Shown here in pieces: positions 12,901 through 24,300 of a stretch of 64,000 nucleotides of DNA. Position 1 is the first letter of the stretch. Every line of letters starts with the position of its first letter. The notes under the pieces were generated by a model that saw only the letters and a program-made list of their open reading frames with translations, did no database searches and was not told the DNA's origin. The translations under genes and the position numbers were made by a program. Source of the stretch: Hermatobates lingyangjiaoensis (lineage: Eukaryota; Arthropoda; Insecta; Hemiptera; Hermatobatidae); contig JAPFBL010000231.1 in NCBI GenBank assembly GCA_026182355.1, positions 310,001-374,000 on the forward strand, in the 5' to 3' direction.

Positions 12901-15658
12901 TACCCAAGAAGTTTTATATTAAGTTTACATATAGTAAAGTTGAGTGTAGGCCACCCCAAATTTTTTTTCTTTGATTCGTGACAATCACGATATATATCGT
13001 CAATAATATAACATATCAGTTTTAGCATTGTTCAAGGGGTCGAAAATTATTTGGTATGGTTAAGCCACATTACCGGGGTTAATCTAGAGCTTTACACTAA
13101 CATAGCTATTGCTGATGATGCCTTGTAAATGTATATAATTTCAGACTCATGCAAGAGAAAATGGAGTTTCAGTTGATACTTTGGCTTGGGAATTCACACC
13201 GCAGCCAAGAGGTGAACAGGATATTCAGTTAGCATCACCTGTGAGTTTTCCACTTACTGTAACTTTTCCACCGTTAGTGCAACTCGAAGTGTTCTTCATT
13301 ATTGACCAGATTTGCTAATAATATTTTTTAAATATTTTTAAAAATAACTATTACTCTATTTGAATATTCATTTTTTGTCAACATGAAGTAAGTCTTTCAT
13401 GGACAAATGTGTTGGAGGGTTTGATCTTTTTTATTTCAAGTATTTAACTGAATATTTTGTCAAAACCGTAATTTGGACAGATTAAACAACTAAATATGTG
13501 TACTTACTCTCCTTAGACGATCCTAAAAAAAGTTGTTTTCGATTTACTTAAGTTTTAGCACTAATAAACCCCTATTTAACTTTCAAATCCTATTCTTCTT
13601 AAAATTCACACTAATGTAGAAGTTATACTGATCTAAATTATAACTTTTTGTACACTAGTGTATTTGGAGTTACTAAATCTTTAAACACTCGTAGTGGATT
13701 CTGTACAATTTGCTCTATTGCAGGAGTTATTTTATTTTCATTTCTATTCGTTTGGTCCTGCAAAATGTTTTGTTTTTCACTATTCAGGAGGGTGTTTTTG
13801 TGCGAAGCATGTTCTTGGAGGGAGCAGGATGGGATCACAAGAACCTTTGCCTTTGTGAGCCAGGACCGATGCAGCTCGTCGCCTCATTGCCTGTGATTCT
13901 TTTCAAACCATGTGATGTGTCCAAGAAAAAGTCTAAAAGTCAGTACTTTTAGTGTTTTTATAATAATTCTTGATATTTTAAGTAAATTGGAATCCTAAAT
14001 AAATTAAATCAAGATTAGAACAAGATCAATAAATTGATCTTCTTTCAGATCCACATGACGTAGGTCTATTCATTGTTTTAGTGAAGGTTTTTTTTTCAAG
14101 ATTACAACGGATATAACTGTTAAAAAATGTATTAATAATTTTCTTTCCATCTTTGCAATGAATTTTTTTTAAATTATGAACTATTCATTATTAATCATTT
14201 ATAAATGCTGATCATTACTTCATTTTAAATTGTTTTCATGTTCTTATTTCAAAGAAAGTGCGAAAGTGAATTCCCTGCCAGTTCAGTAGGATGACACACT
14301 GCATTCGCTGACTGATGAATATGAACTCGTTAACAACTTTTAAGTTATCCGTTTTCGAAGTATATGTCGATAATTACAGCTCTTTGAGAGAAATAATCAC
14401 GAAAATATTTGAGTGTCACAGCATAGCGAAAGAAATGTATCTGAAAATTTGAGGAACATCAGTTGGGGAAATGTGGGGCTAAAACTTCATTGTAAGACTT
14501 AATGAAGACAGACGGATAGAAAATTATATTTAAAAACAGACTTTAAAAAAAAGAATATCGTTAGATATGTTTAGAGGCCTAATTTTAAGTTTAGTGTCCC
14601 TGTGAGTAGTTTTTTTTTAAACAAAATTTGATGTTTCCAATATTGATGCTAATATCTAGCAAATTATATATATTATTTGTTTTAGAAACTCTTTTTGTAA
14701 CTGAATAGTTTGTAATCAGTATTTCATTAGGACTGCGGGAAATCATAATCAGGATAAAACCTGGGTACGTTCGTATACACCAAATACAATCACGAAAGTA
14801 TTAAAAATGGACTATGGAGATCTTAAAACATGAAAAGTAATAATTTAAAACGCGAAATCGGTGTTTTGCAATTAGGAATATCAACCTGATTTGATTTAAA
14901 ATTTGTGTATCAAGCGCTTTAATAGTCAACTTTAGTCAACCGTGGATGAATCAACCACCAAATAACTAAAGGACCTCTTCGGAGCCCCACATAACTGATT
15001 TCATATTTCCAATAATTTAGTTCTAAAAGAAATAAGAAGTTAGAAAATTGAATGTAACTACTACTGCATCTGATTCAGTATATGAAAAAATATTCTATTA
15101 GTAAACTATTACAAAAATATTATTAAAAAGGTAGGTTGTTCCCACGAGAATAACACATGTAAGTCGTAAGGTTTTTCTTGATGCTACCAACTGGGTTCAA
15201 TAAACATTATAGGAGTCATACTTTTGTCTTTTTTGAATTCACTAAATGAATACTTAACTTATTCATCCTCGGGATAGCTTGTAATGGTTTTCTACATCCT
15301 TCAGGAATATTAAAGGTGATTGCTAGAATCGAATTCTTAAACTTCGATTAAGTATCAGCACCAGCGATGATACTCTTTACTATTAGGCAACTCATAACAC
15401 CTGACGATGAAATATTGAATAATTTATAAAGTTCTGATGTGGCGTGATGGAGGGCATTACTATGACAGAGGTTAATAATACTCTATGCTAACAATTGTTG
15501 CAGATCTGTACTCCTGCCCCGTCTACTATTACCCAATACGTACAGGGCCACAAGGAAGAGAGTCCTTTATTATTGCCGTCGATTTGAAAAGTGGCAGTGA
15601 AACTCCAGACTTTTGGATTAAGAGAGCCACAGCGATTCTCCTCAGTCTCGCAAATTAA
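200..15658 (+). CDS. DNAH2: Axonemal dynein heavy chain, 3' end of gene (DNAH2-like), 11 exons
   Basis: Partial gene; the 5' part is left of the window. Exons: 200-334, 1149-1233, 3189-3380, 4543-4727, 5798-6020, 7534-7650, 9351-9501, 11242-11396, 13145-13240, 13788-13938, 15504-15658 (1645 nt, 547 aa plus stop). All introns are GT..AG and phases join without a break. The product is a microtubule motor of the ciliary/flagellar inner arm; this part covers the end of AAA6 and the C-terminal domain. Visible family motifs: [136 protein letters not shown] and [16 protein letters not shown] before TAA. The last motifs fit remembered DNAH2 better than DNAH1, 3, 5 or 7; the paralogue call is from memory. 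The weakest splice site is the acceptor at 9350 (TTAAAG). Introns contain PLE and LINE debris. Confidence 0.93.
4022..4462. mobile_element. Inverted-repeat PLE-terminal-like element in a DNAH2 intron
   Basis: The left arm (4022-4132) is the reverse complement of the right arm (4350-4462), with several mismatches. It starts ATTGTATGTTTTGTTA and ends TAACAAAACATACAAT, next to an (AAT)n tract. Each arm carries the hairpin motif CTGAAGATGATGTACAAAT..CATCGAAAC (minus 4085-4113; mutated on plus 4369-4397). It is the same family as the cleaner copy at 54710-55014. No coding sequence lies between the arms. Confidence 0.8.
6808..6851. repeat. Short perfect inverted repeat
   Basis: Two 21-bp arms (CTATGATTATATTTTATAACA and its complement) are separated by 2 nt in a DNAH2 intron. 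No flanking transposon ends are visible. Confidence 0.85.
8084..8145 (-). repeat. Diverged copy of the SINE-like body
   Basis: GAGTAGGAATCCATAACCAATGCCTGATACCGTACAAGCTCGGGAC (plus strand, split here only for reference) matches the 55440-55490 segment GAGTAGGGATATTTAACCAA, TACCTGACATCGTATAGGCT. No pol III boxes are recognisable. A weaker echo (CAGCTCGGGACCGAGGG) is at 63885-63901. Confidence 0.45.
9553..9875 (-). pseudogene. LINE reverse transcriptase fragment in a DNAH2 intron
   Basis: On the minus strand a short frame reads [19 protein letters not shown], the 'KYLGI.LD..L.W..H' motif of non-LTR (jockey/CR1-like) reverse transcriptases just after the palm. The DNA is related to the longer fragment at 29386-29958 (shared TCAAACTC-TTGA-AA and TTTTATCAGTTA blocks). 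It is short, unlinked to any open ORF, and dead. Confidence 0.65.
9897..9944. repeat. (TA)n microsatellite
   Basis: About 24 uninterrupted TA units forming the left edge of the PLE-derived block that runs to 10990. Confidence 0.97.
10298..10467. repeat. Inverted repeat inside the PLE remnant
   Basis: The left arm begins CTACTACCCGTCTGAATATT and the right arm ends with its complement. The centre also carries a repeated CCGATT-AACAACTTC block. It looks like a head-to-head join of two copies of the same PLE segment. Confidence 0.85.
10471..10581 (+). pseudogene. PLE ORF C-terminal fragment (end of GIY-YIG domain)
   Basis: Reads [19 protein letters not shown], then [15 protein letters not shown] and TAA. 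The same tail ([26 protein letters not shown], stop) ends the better preserved PLE ORF at 53674. Only about 36 codons remain, cut on the 5' side by the palindrome. Confidence 0.8.
11397..13144 (+). other. DNAH2 intron with no recognised element
   Basis: A 1.7-kb intron. An ATG frame at 11950-12246 has no family motif and includes a (TG)n-encoded VCVC run, so I do not call it a gene. The surrounding text may be an old repeat, but I cannot name it. Confidence 0.5.
15504..15658 (+). CDS. DNAH2: DNAH2 terminal coding exon with stop codon
   Basis: The acceptor TTGTTGCAG precedes 15504. The exon completes the split codon left at 13938 (A + AT gives Asn), then reads [20 protein letters not shown] and ends ...[17 protein letters not shown] at 15656-15658. 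The Cys-Pro-x-Tyr motif and the W-x-x-R-G/A segment are the conserved extreme C-terminus of axonemal dynein heavy chains, so this is the natural end of the protein. The last 27 bp of the exon are the start of a 60-bp tandem duplication that continues into the 3' UTR. Confidence 0.93.
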
Positions 15659-15743
15659 TTTTTATCTTAACAACTAGGCCTGCCGTTGTTTGCGATTCTC
15701 CTCAGTCTCGCAAATGAATTTTTATCTTAACAACTAGGCCTGC
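15632..15743 (+). repeat. Tandem duplication across the DNAH2 stop codon
   Basis: Copy 1 begins at 15632 and copy 2 at 15692, a 60-bp period. The second copy matches for about 52 bp with one visible difference, which turns the first copy's TAA into TGA. Both copies carry the last codons (ILLSLAN) and the start of the 3' UTR (ending ...ACTAGGCCTGC). The unit is a multiple of three, so a read-through product would repeat the terminal peptide and meet the TGA at the equivalent place. Confidence 0.9.
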
Positions 15744-15761
15744 TTTTCTGATTATTATTTT

Positions 15762-15767
15762 AATAAA
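15762..15767 (+). terminator. Poly(A) signal AATAAA for DNAH2
   Basis: Canonical AATAAA about 104 bases after the DNAH2 stop codon, in an AT-rich stretch. This is the first such hexamer downstream and implies a short 3' UTR. The cleavage site cannot be seen. Confidence 0.6.
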
Positions 15768-18287
15768 ACTATATTTTATAAAAAGTTTGCTGTCGTTTAA
15801 AACTTTCATTACAATTAAGCTATAATATTTTCTATTTAATTTTTATACTAAATATATAAGCCATAAAATGTGTTCGAATCTAGATGAAATGTCTATACTG
15901 ACATTTCATTCATTCAGAAGTGTCTCAAAACGTTTGTGATTCTACAGTCAATAATGTAGTAAAAGATCAGTAGCTTTTTCGAGTGGTACTCCATTTTGAA
16001 AGAAAATACAAGGGAAACGATAAGAAGCAAAGAGGAATATGACATGGCGGTGCAAATGAAAGAATATTTCCAGGACCTTAAATGCGCCAATCAACCTAAC
16101 AACTGGTGAAAAAAATGAGGAAGGTAGGCGACAACTGTCTCAAAATTTTGTTTGCCAGATGGCCATCCATTTTTAGAAAACCATGGCTAATACTAATCGA
16201 GAGAGGATTCAATAATTTCTGTTAAATTGAAGACTTTCCATGAACCAATATTTTGGCTTGTTCCCAGTTCATAGAATGTTTAAATATATCCCCATTAGGC
16301 CGTAATACTTAATCCTAAACTCATAACAAGGAACAGAGTACACACATATTTCATTACTACTTACCGCATGTTTTCTTTATATTTCACTATGTTTGAACAA
16401 AGTGGTAATGCCAAACTGCTTTAACAAGGATGGAATGCCAACTAGGGTACGTCTAAAAAGGAGTACAAGTAATTAAGTAGGGTTGAAAGGTTCCTTCTCT
16501 TGTTTCATTATTTAAGCTCCTTTTAACTTGATTTTTGATATTATCAGTGAAGGGTTCAGTTAATATTATCAATGAGTACTATGTTTTAGCAGCGATGAAG
16601 TTTATAGTTTTCATTTCCTTGAACAGAGACAAGAAAAGAGGTTTGGGAAGCCCACATGAGTAGGCTTCCCATAAACAGCAAACCATCTCCCTTCCTCTTT
16701 AAAGAGCATCCAAAAAAAGCAAAGTTTTGTCATCTTCACTCTTAATAGTAGTAATTTTATGCTGGGACAATTTAGTTACAAAAAATGATTTCGCATTTTC
16801 TTCTTACGCCAAATGCATACAACATCAATATAAGGCAAGTTAATGCGCTGTCTACATACATACAAATGCTGAACATGGTTGAAGGACTGCTTTCAAATAA
16901 CTGAATGAACAAAATTTAATGGGCATATAAGTAATAGCACAACTGTAAATAAAGAGAGACAACAGGAACTGTAAACAAAAACTGACTGACACACAACCTT
17001 TAACTGCTACTTTTTAAAGTTGATTAGGTCAAGATAAGAAGTTGAAATTTAATTTAACTAACTGATGTAGTTGAAATACAAAAGAGACAATTAGTATGTG
17101 ATTTATTTCACAGAACTAGTAGAACCAAGTACAGGCCATAGCTGGGTTGTCTATTTCTAAGTTTTAATAAGACTGCTAGTAAAAGGTAAAAGAAGAAGTA
17201 CGACATAGAACTTGCATTAAGTCTTTATTACATTTTATAAAAATGCGTCCAAAGTTTACATATATTATGTATGTACAATGTTGAAATCATACGAGCTTTT
17301 GCATTGCAAAATCACTTTTACGAAATTATACTTTTGAATTAAACATTTTTATTATGAAACACTTATAAAAAAATATCTTCATAACATTTTGGTATATAAT
17401 TTATATGAGTTTATGCATGAATTCAATTTGGTAGTTCAGTAGGTCCCGAGCCAGAAGGTAAACAAGCGAATAAATTAACATCTAAAAATGGGTTCTTCCT
17501 TAACCACCTCATTGGCTTACAAATTAACTCGCAACACTGCTCGAATAGTGCCAAGTGCCATAAACCATCAGCAACACCTTGTCAATCTGCAGGAATAATC
17601 TTATACAATATTCAAAACTTCAGACTGCAATGCTGCCAACTTTCCCATCAAGTAAACGTATACTATTCAGGTTAGTAAGAGAACAATATACATATTTACA
17701 GGAAGATCTATATAAAAATGGAGTGACAGTCAGTCCTTGGTTCATAATGTGATGAACATAAATACATGGCAAGCGAACATCTGGCTTCTATATAACTCAG
17801 AGATCCTAGGGAATTTCATTCAATGAATGAAATCAGTAAACACAATAAAAGCGCCTTTCTGTGACTGATACTTTAATAAAACGGATTCTCTAGCAGTTTC
17901 TGAGGAGAATGTTGAAATATTTAAAACAGTGTAGTCTATAGTGTTATTAAAATAGAAATAGGAGGAAATGAATGAAAATAATTACAATAGGACTAGAGTT
18001 ACTGTAGAATGAAGAATTCTGGATACTACTCCGTATTAGTAGAAGAACTACAACTTCACTGAAGTAAACAAACGAATGGTACATAAATATAAAAATCACA
18101 TAAGATTATATTAGTTAAATAAATTAAGGGGGATGAAACGTTTTTGGTAAGGATGTTGGAATGAGAGCGATGATAACCATTTAACACATAACCGGCATAC
18201 TTAAATAATCAATAAGCACTGGGTTTAGAGTATGAAATGGTTATGAAGGGGTCTAATGCAATAATAATTAATAATGATAATTTCATT
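15768..18287. other. Intergenic region between convergent DNAH2 and ALG11
   Basis: About 2.5 kb of AT-rich sequence between two convergent genes. I see no conserved coding motif, RNA gene or clear transposon end. It presumably includes the ALG11 3' UTR; a minus-strand AATAAA (TTTATT at 17224-17229) is one possible poly(A) signal, about 1.06 kb after the ALG11 stop. Confidence 0.5.
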
Positions 18288-18366
18288 TTAAGTTGTGATA
18301 AGAGGTCCAATAGCTCTCAAAAAGTTTTTATCAAATTCTTCATTAGAAAATCGGTCCACTGAAGAT
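18288..18366 (-). CDS. ALG11: ALG11 last coding exon
   Basis: A 79-nt exon after the acceptor TTTTTCAG. It completes the split Arg codon from 19406 and reads [20 protein letters not shown], then PLITT and TAA (18288-18290). The R-F-S-x-E-E-F core matches the conserved ALG11 C-terminus (human ...SRFSDQEF...). Confidence 0.9.
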
Positions 18367-21300
18367 CTGAAAAAGTTATCAAAAAATCAATACAGTAGTG
18401 AAAATGGAATTGTACATAATTTAAACATGAAACACATTTTGAAATTCTAACGTTGAACTAAGATCTTGAGACAAGTAACAGTTCTCGTAGGAGTTTACTC
18501 TGGAGATAGTTTCTTTCCAACACATACGCTTTCAATACTATTCTAGAGGCGCCAAGTGGCTTACTTGTATTGGCACCAATTTAGCTACGGATGAGCCACC
18601 TTGACGAGTAGATTCTATACCGGGCAGAGATTAAAATTAACTACTTTCATCATCATCCCGGAAACAACCCGAAAATCAACAGACTGTTGATAGTAATAGC
18701 AATTTGTTAAGGGACATGAAAATATGTACAACAAATTATATGTCTGAAAGAAAGGACAAGGGTTGAAGTTTCTGGAACAGATTTATGAGTGGAGGTTCAG
18801 TGCATAATTGTAGCCTTCTATTCCACCGGGATAAAAGAATAAGGGATTAAACAGTAAAAAATAAAGAAACGAACAGTAGTGACTTAGTAAAAAAATGTAT
18901 GCATCAAACTCAGGCTTCAACTAGCACAACATCCTAACTGCTGTGACAGCAATACCAAAATGATCGTAATGTCTTCAAAGCCTGCAGACAGCGAGAGCAA
19001 CATTATACAACATTGCCTCTAACTAGAATACAAACGCACAAGACAGTACTTTTTTACGTTTAAATGGGTTGTAAATATAATGAAAACTTTTAATAGAAAA
19101 ATTTAATCCGACGACATTCTGGTCGTTCCCAGTTAAATTATTGATCTTTCCAGAGATAATTTTACACGTCTTCGGGACAGCGTTAATCGTTCCAGAATTT
19201 TAATCACGGGAGTCTTTAAGTTTCCTTACCAAAGTTTTAAGTAGTAAGGATCTTTGACTAGTACCTGACATAACATATGTTGGAGCCCGAGTTCTTTACG
19301 AGTGACTACAAACTTTCACACCACACTTGACTCTGAGTCTCGAAAGATCTTACCCCAACTTCGGAGTATCATATTGGTCAACACTTAGATATGTATTCAC
19401 TATACCTTGCTGCTTGTCTGATACTATTTCGAACCGAAGCTGGAAGTTTTATAATTGTAGCTATTGCGTTCGCATATTCAGTCTCATCAGCAGCCAAGAA
19501 TCCATTCCTGGAGGACTCTGACTCCTCAATTATATCGACCTTTGGTCCACCAGATCGATGAGCCACCATTATTTGACCAGCAGCCATACACTCTACCACA
19601 CCTACGATATGAAGCATTCCAAATAAGTGAGACCTTCATTTATTTCGCTAAGTCTAACGACAAAATAAAAGCAGTATTGTTACTTAAATTATGGTACAGA
19701 TGGCAACCAATTAAAATAAAATAGGACACTGCTAATTCGAATATATTTTAATTACATTATTCCATTTTTAATTAATTCTTTGTTAGAAGAGGCGTCCAAC
19801 TTCAGGTAAAGCAAGTACGCAGCCAAAAAATGTCTCTCGAAAGAGTGTGTTTCATCACCTGGACAAGGTCGCACTGAGGTGTTATTGGTCAGTTTAAAAG
19901 TGAGCATGTGACAATGTGGCTAACCACAAATATAACCAGAATTTCTTCGCTGGTTAAGGCTTTTCGTCCTGTGGATAGCTTTTGTAAACCAAGAACCGGT
20001 ATTAGCTCTCCTAGTGAGCCTCATAAGTGAATAGGAACACCTATAAAACAGCCCTCTTCAGAGCCCACGACAACTTGCTTGTCTTTAAGACGAGATCAAC
20101 ATGATAGCCTGAGAGTTTTTTTGTAGAAGATAAATATGGTAATATGAATGGTTATTTACTACTATTTACGGATATGATAAAAACAAAGTACTCATACTAG
20201 AACTAATACTAGAAGTGTAAAGAACAAAAGTACTAATTATACTTTTTACGAAAAAGGCAATCAGTTTATAACAACAATTCAGCCATGAAGGTTGGCTGTT
20301 GCAAATAAGGCACAAATTCGACCCTATTGTGTCAGAAATATAAGAAAAAAGGCGTCAAGATTGTCCCTTTGTGAAGAAAAGAAAGGTAACACTTATATCA
20401 GACAGCGACCACTGTTAACCTGATTATTCGGATTTCTATGAATGAGAATCTCCCTTTCCAAGTAGGATTCATGATTGAATTATGTTCGTTGAGTAGTTTT
20501 ACCAACATAAATGCTGTAATTTTTATCAAAATCGAAGTACTGACACATTCCGAAGTGCTCATTCCACATAGCATGGAGACCAATAATGCTTGTCATAAGC
20601 TCAGTCTTAAGGTCATCATACGAAGCATTGACTTTGAACTCAACATTATTCTCCAAGGACAAATGCTTGCACAAGTCCATCATATCCTTTACTCTGACTT
20701 CATCTTCCGAATTTCTACAAGAACCAATAAATACGAGTCTTATCTGAAACAAATTAAAAAGAAAAATTCATAAATAAAGCTACAACATTTATTATCCAAC
20801 AGTAATACGATTGGTTGTGTTCACAATGATAAAGTACTTCAGAGTACTTAGAAATAAAAAAAACTACCTAAACATTCACTCCCAACACTTAATAGGGGTG
20901 GATTAAAAAAATTTTACCATCGCTAATTTACAATCGTTAAAATACCTAACTGTGGCAGAGAACTAAGGTAATTTTCCTAAGATAATGTGTCTAAGTCTCA
21001 CGTTATTTCACCTCCCGTGATGCTCTAGATTTTAGCTACGGACGAGTTAGATTAAGGGTAATTAGTATTATACTCTTTGCCAAGTATACCCTAATATAGA
21101 AAATAAATACGGAGTAATACTGAATATGATAGTAATTTACTCAGAGTTAATCTCTTTCTCTTTCAAAAACACTATCTGGAAATCATCCCTTCGAGACGAC
21201 GTACACCAGCAGTCTTCAAGTTTGACTGATGCAAGAACTTCTACTCTAATAAACTGAGTTACACAGAACGTAGGACTCTCGATGCAGAATTAATTCCGCA

Positions 21301-24300
21301 ATGTGCTTCAGTCATGGTTGAAATGGATACCAAAGAACAAATGAGTAACCCGCCTCGCCACCACAATGAAATTTCAAAGTGTATGATCAGCTCTGCTGAC
21401 TCAGATAGACAATGTTACCGTGGGTGTTCACAAAGGAGCACAAAAATAACTTTACCATGATGCAATATTGCTGATAAACAATACAGCATACCTACAATTT
21501 AGGGGCAATTTTTGGGTAAAATATGAAGTTAATCCATCAGATGGTGTGACCTGTAACATGGCCAAAAATATTTTTGATACACACAGAATGATAGCTAAAA
21601 CCGTCAAAAATGGTCTCTGAGGACCTCACAACTTGTAAATCTTTCAACATCTCGAAATCGAATTTTTTCATGATTTGTATGATGAATCATTAACTATGTT
21701 ACCCATAATCACTTATGCAGAAGAAAATACTCTATATGGATCAAAGCTCTTTATAATAAAAAACTTCCATCAAAAACGTTTAGAACGCTATTTTGCTGTA
21801 AAAATAACAAAATCATACAGAACTATCACATGATACTTGGTGTATGCTGAAAAATATTACTCAAATAGTGTTCAAGCTGCAAGAGATGTCAGATTTATAT
21901 CTAGTAACCAGGTATAAAGTGGAGGTGAATTATACAATGATAACTAGGAAGCTCCAGTCAGCACGGTCAACAAGGCATATTCTTCAATGGACAGCTATTT
22001 CCAGTTCACGCTTCCCTACCAGCTTCTTGTTAGAAGCTATTAGAAGCTTGTTAGAAGACACAGCCAAATACAAGACAACGTTGTCTTGTATTTGGCTGTG
22101 TCTTGCCATCTGTATTGATAGAAATAGCTTCTAACAAGACATTTGTTGTCTGAGATATCCAAATAATATGTGTAAAGCATAGGGCTAATTTTAAATTACT
22201 GAACTTTGCTCAATAAATCAGGCTAAACAAGTTTGCTTATTTAAAGCAACTGAGTGAGCATTATGAAGCAACCTGCAAAAGAAATTTAATGTCTACTGAT
22301 AGTGATGCCTCACTGAAACTCTTAAGGCAAAGAACTAGTAATTCCTGTTTAATACAACCTATAAAAGACAATATTATCAGAATAAGAAACTGGTAGTAAT
22401 ATCGGGCTGCTGATACGAACACTAAGTTATAATACTCCTACCTAACTAAAATGAAAGTTCCCACTCATATGTGAAACACAGCATCTCCTTCCATTTGAAG
22501 TTTCACTAAAGAAATTTGAAGAAGTACTTTCTACATTCACTGCTAGTCATATATTTACAGCACCAACAATTATCTTTATTTCTTATCTTAAGGAATCCTA
22601 GTCTGACCAGGTGGCATTTCTTCAGAACATGGCTACTGTCCCGAGTTTGCAGGACGTTTATCACTCGTAAATGACTTTTACCCTGATAAACGTAAGCTTG
22701 CTCATAGTCTACATGTTATATTGGGTTTCAGTCATTCAAATTCAACAATTATTAATGTGCAGTATTCAAATATTCTTGTTAACACAGTGCAACATAAATG
22801 GCTTTAGTTGTATGCTCCAGTTTACTGATAAAAAAATGTTTCACTTAAATGCGCTATAAGTAATAAATAAACTACTTTATTTGAAAATTTGATTGGAAAA
22901 ATTAATTATGCATACCCTATCCCACGTAGTTTCAGGAACAATTTGTCTCAATTCATACATAGCTTTTAACTGTAAAGGATGATCTTTTTCCGGCCTAAAT
23001 TGCCCAAGAGAAGTGATTTTTATCATTTCTGCATCCTCTGTAACAGTAATAGAACAATCAAACATTAGGACACAGAAATGAAGGGGTTATTTCTGATTTC
23101 AGCTCTGTGTTCAATGCATAGACATCAACAACTAATAAGTTAACAAGTAAAACACCGAAATATATATACGACAAAGATTATTAAATAACTAATTAAAAGC
23201 TTCACAGATACACTCACATTACTAGTATGATATTTCGACATCCGTCACCATCAGGTCTCTACATGAAGATGCAAATTGACGAAGAGACAACAGAAAATCA
23301 AAGAACACTCCTGTGCAGCCGCGACAGGAGAAATAAAGAAAAATAATTAAACAGATACATCAAAAATAAAGAGAAAGAGATATATAAAAATGAATAAAAA
23401 CCATCAGTTTAAATTTAATCCAGGTTGAGAACGCTCCTAGGAGTCAAATGTAGGCTTTCTTAGAAGCATTTAGAGTCATTTGTCTCTTGTAAGGAGGGAC
23501 TTATTCAAAACCTGGATAAAACATTAATTGAATCTGAGGTTAAACGGAATGATCATGAGTTGTAACAAAAAGAATACAGCGTTGACTAATCGAAGACATA
23601 TGATTCAGCATCGTGGATGCTAAAACAACTTAGAACCTTTCACCTTGGGTACATTTCAAGAGGTAAACATAGTAGGAGTAGTGCAGGGCGGGGGATTGTA
23701 GATGGTATACGAAGTGACATTAAACAGTGAAGAAAAAAATGACTCTACATTGACAATATGGCAAGTGAGACAACCATGGCGCCCACAACGTTGCAAACCA
23801 CTGAGTGACTCAAGGTTCAAAGGAAGCTGGCTCTGTGTGAGAATAAACTCCCATGAGTCGGGGGTCTCCTACAAGAGATATGGGGAAACTGGTTGAAAAT
23901 AGAGAAGATGGAAGATGAGGAAGAAAGGATAGGATAAAGGTCCTTCAAGAATTTTCACACTTTATGAAAAGTGGGGAAATAGGTAGCTACGAGAGATACA
24001 GTGGCCGTAGAGCCTCTTCTGTTGTACGAGGAAATATTAACATTAGCTGGAATGGTGCGACAATTGATGAAATTAGTGGGATAAACACCATCGGTTAATT
24101 TACAAGCAAGTTTATCAATACATATTCAATTTCCAGTCTTGAAGGTTATTGCAAAAACGATAAAGACGAAAAGAGAAAGAACGCGGAACACACTTCTTTA
24201 TATGAGGAGGGTGACAGCTTTTATAATAGAGGTAAAATTGGGTGCGGAAGATTTAACATGAACACAAGTGGTAAAATTTCTTTGATGACAGTGACATCAA

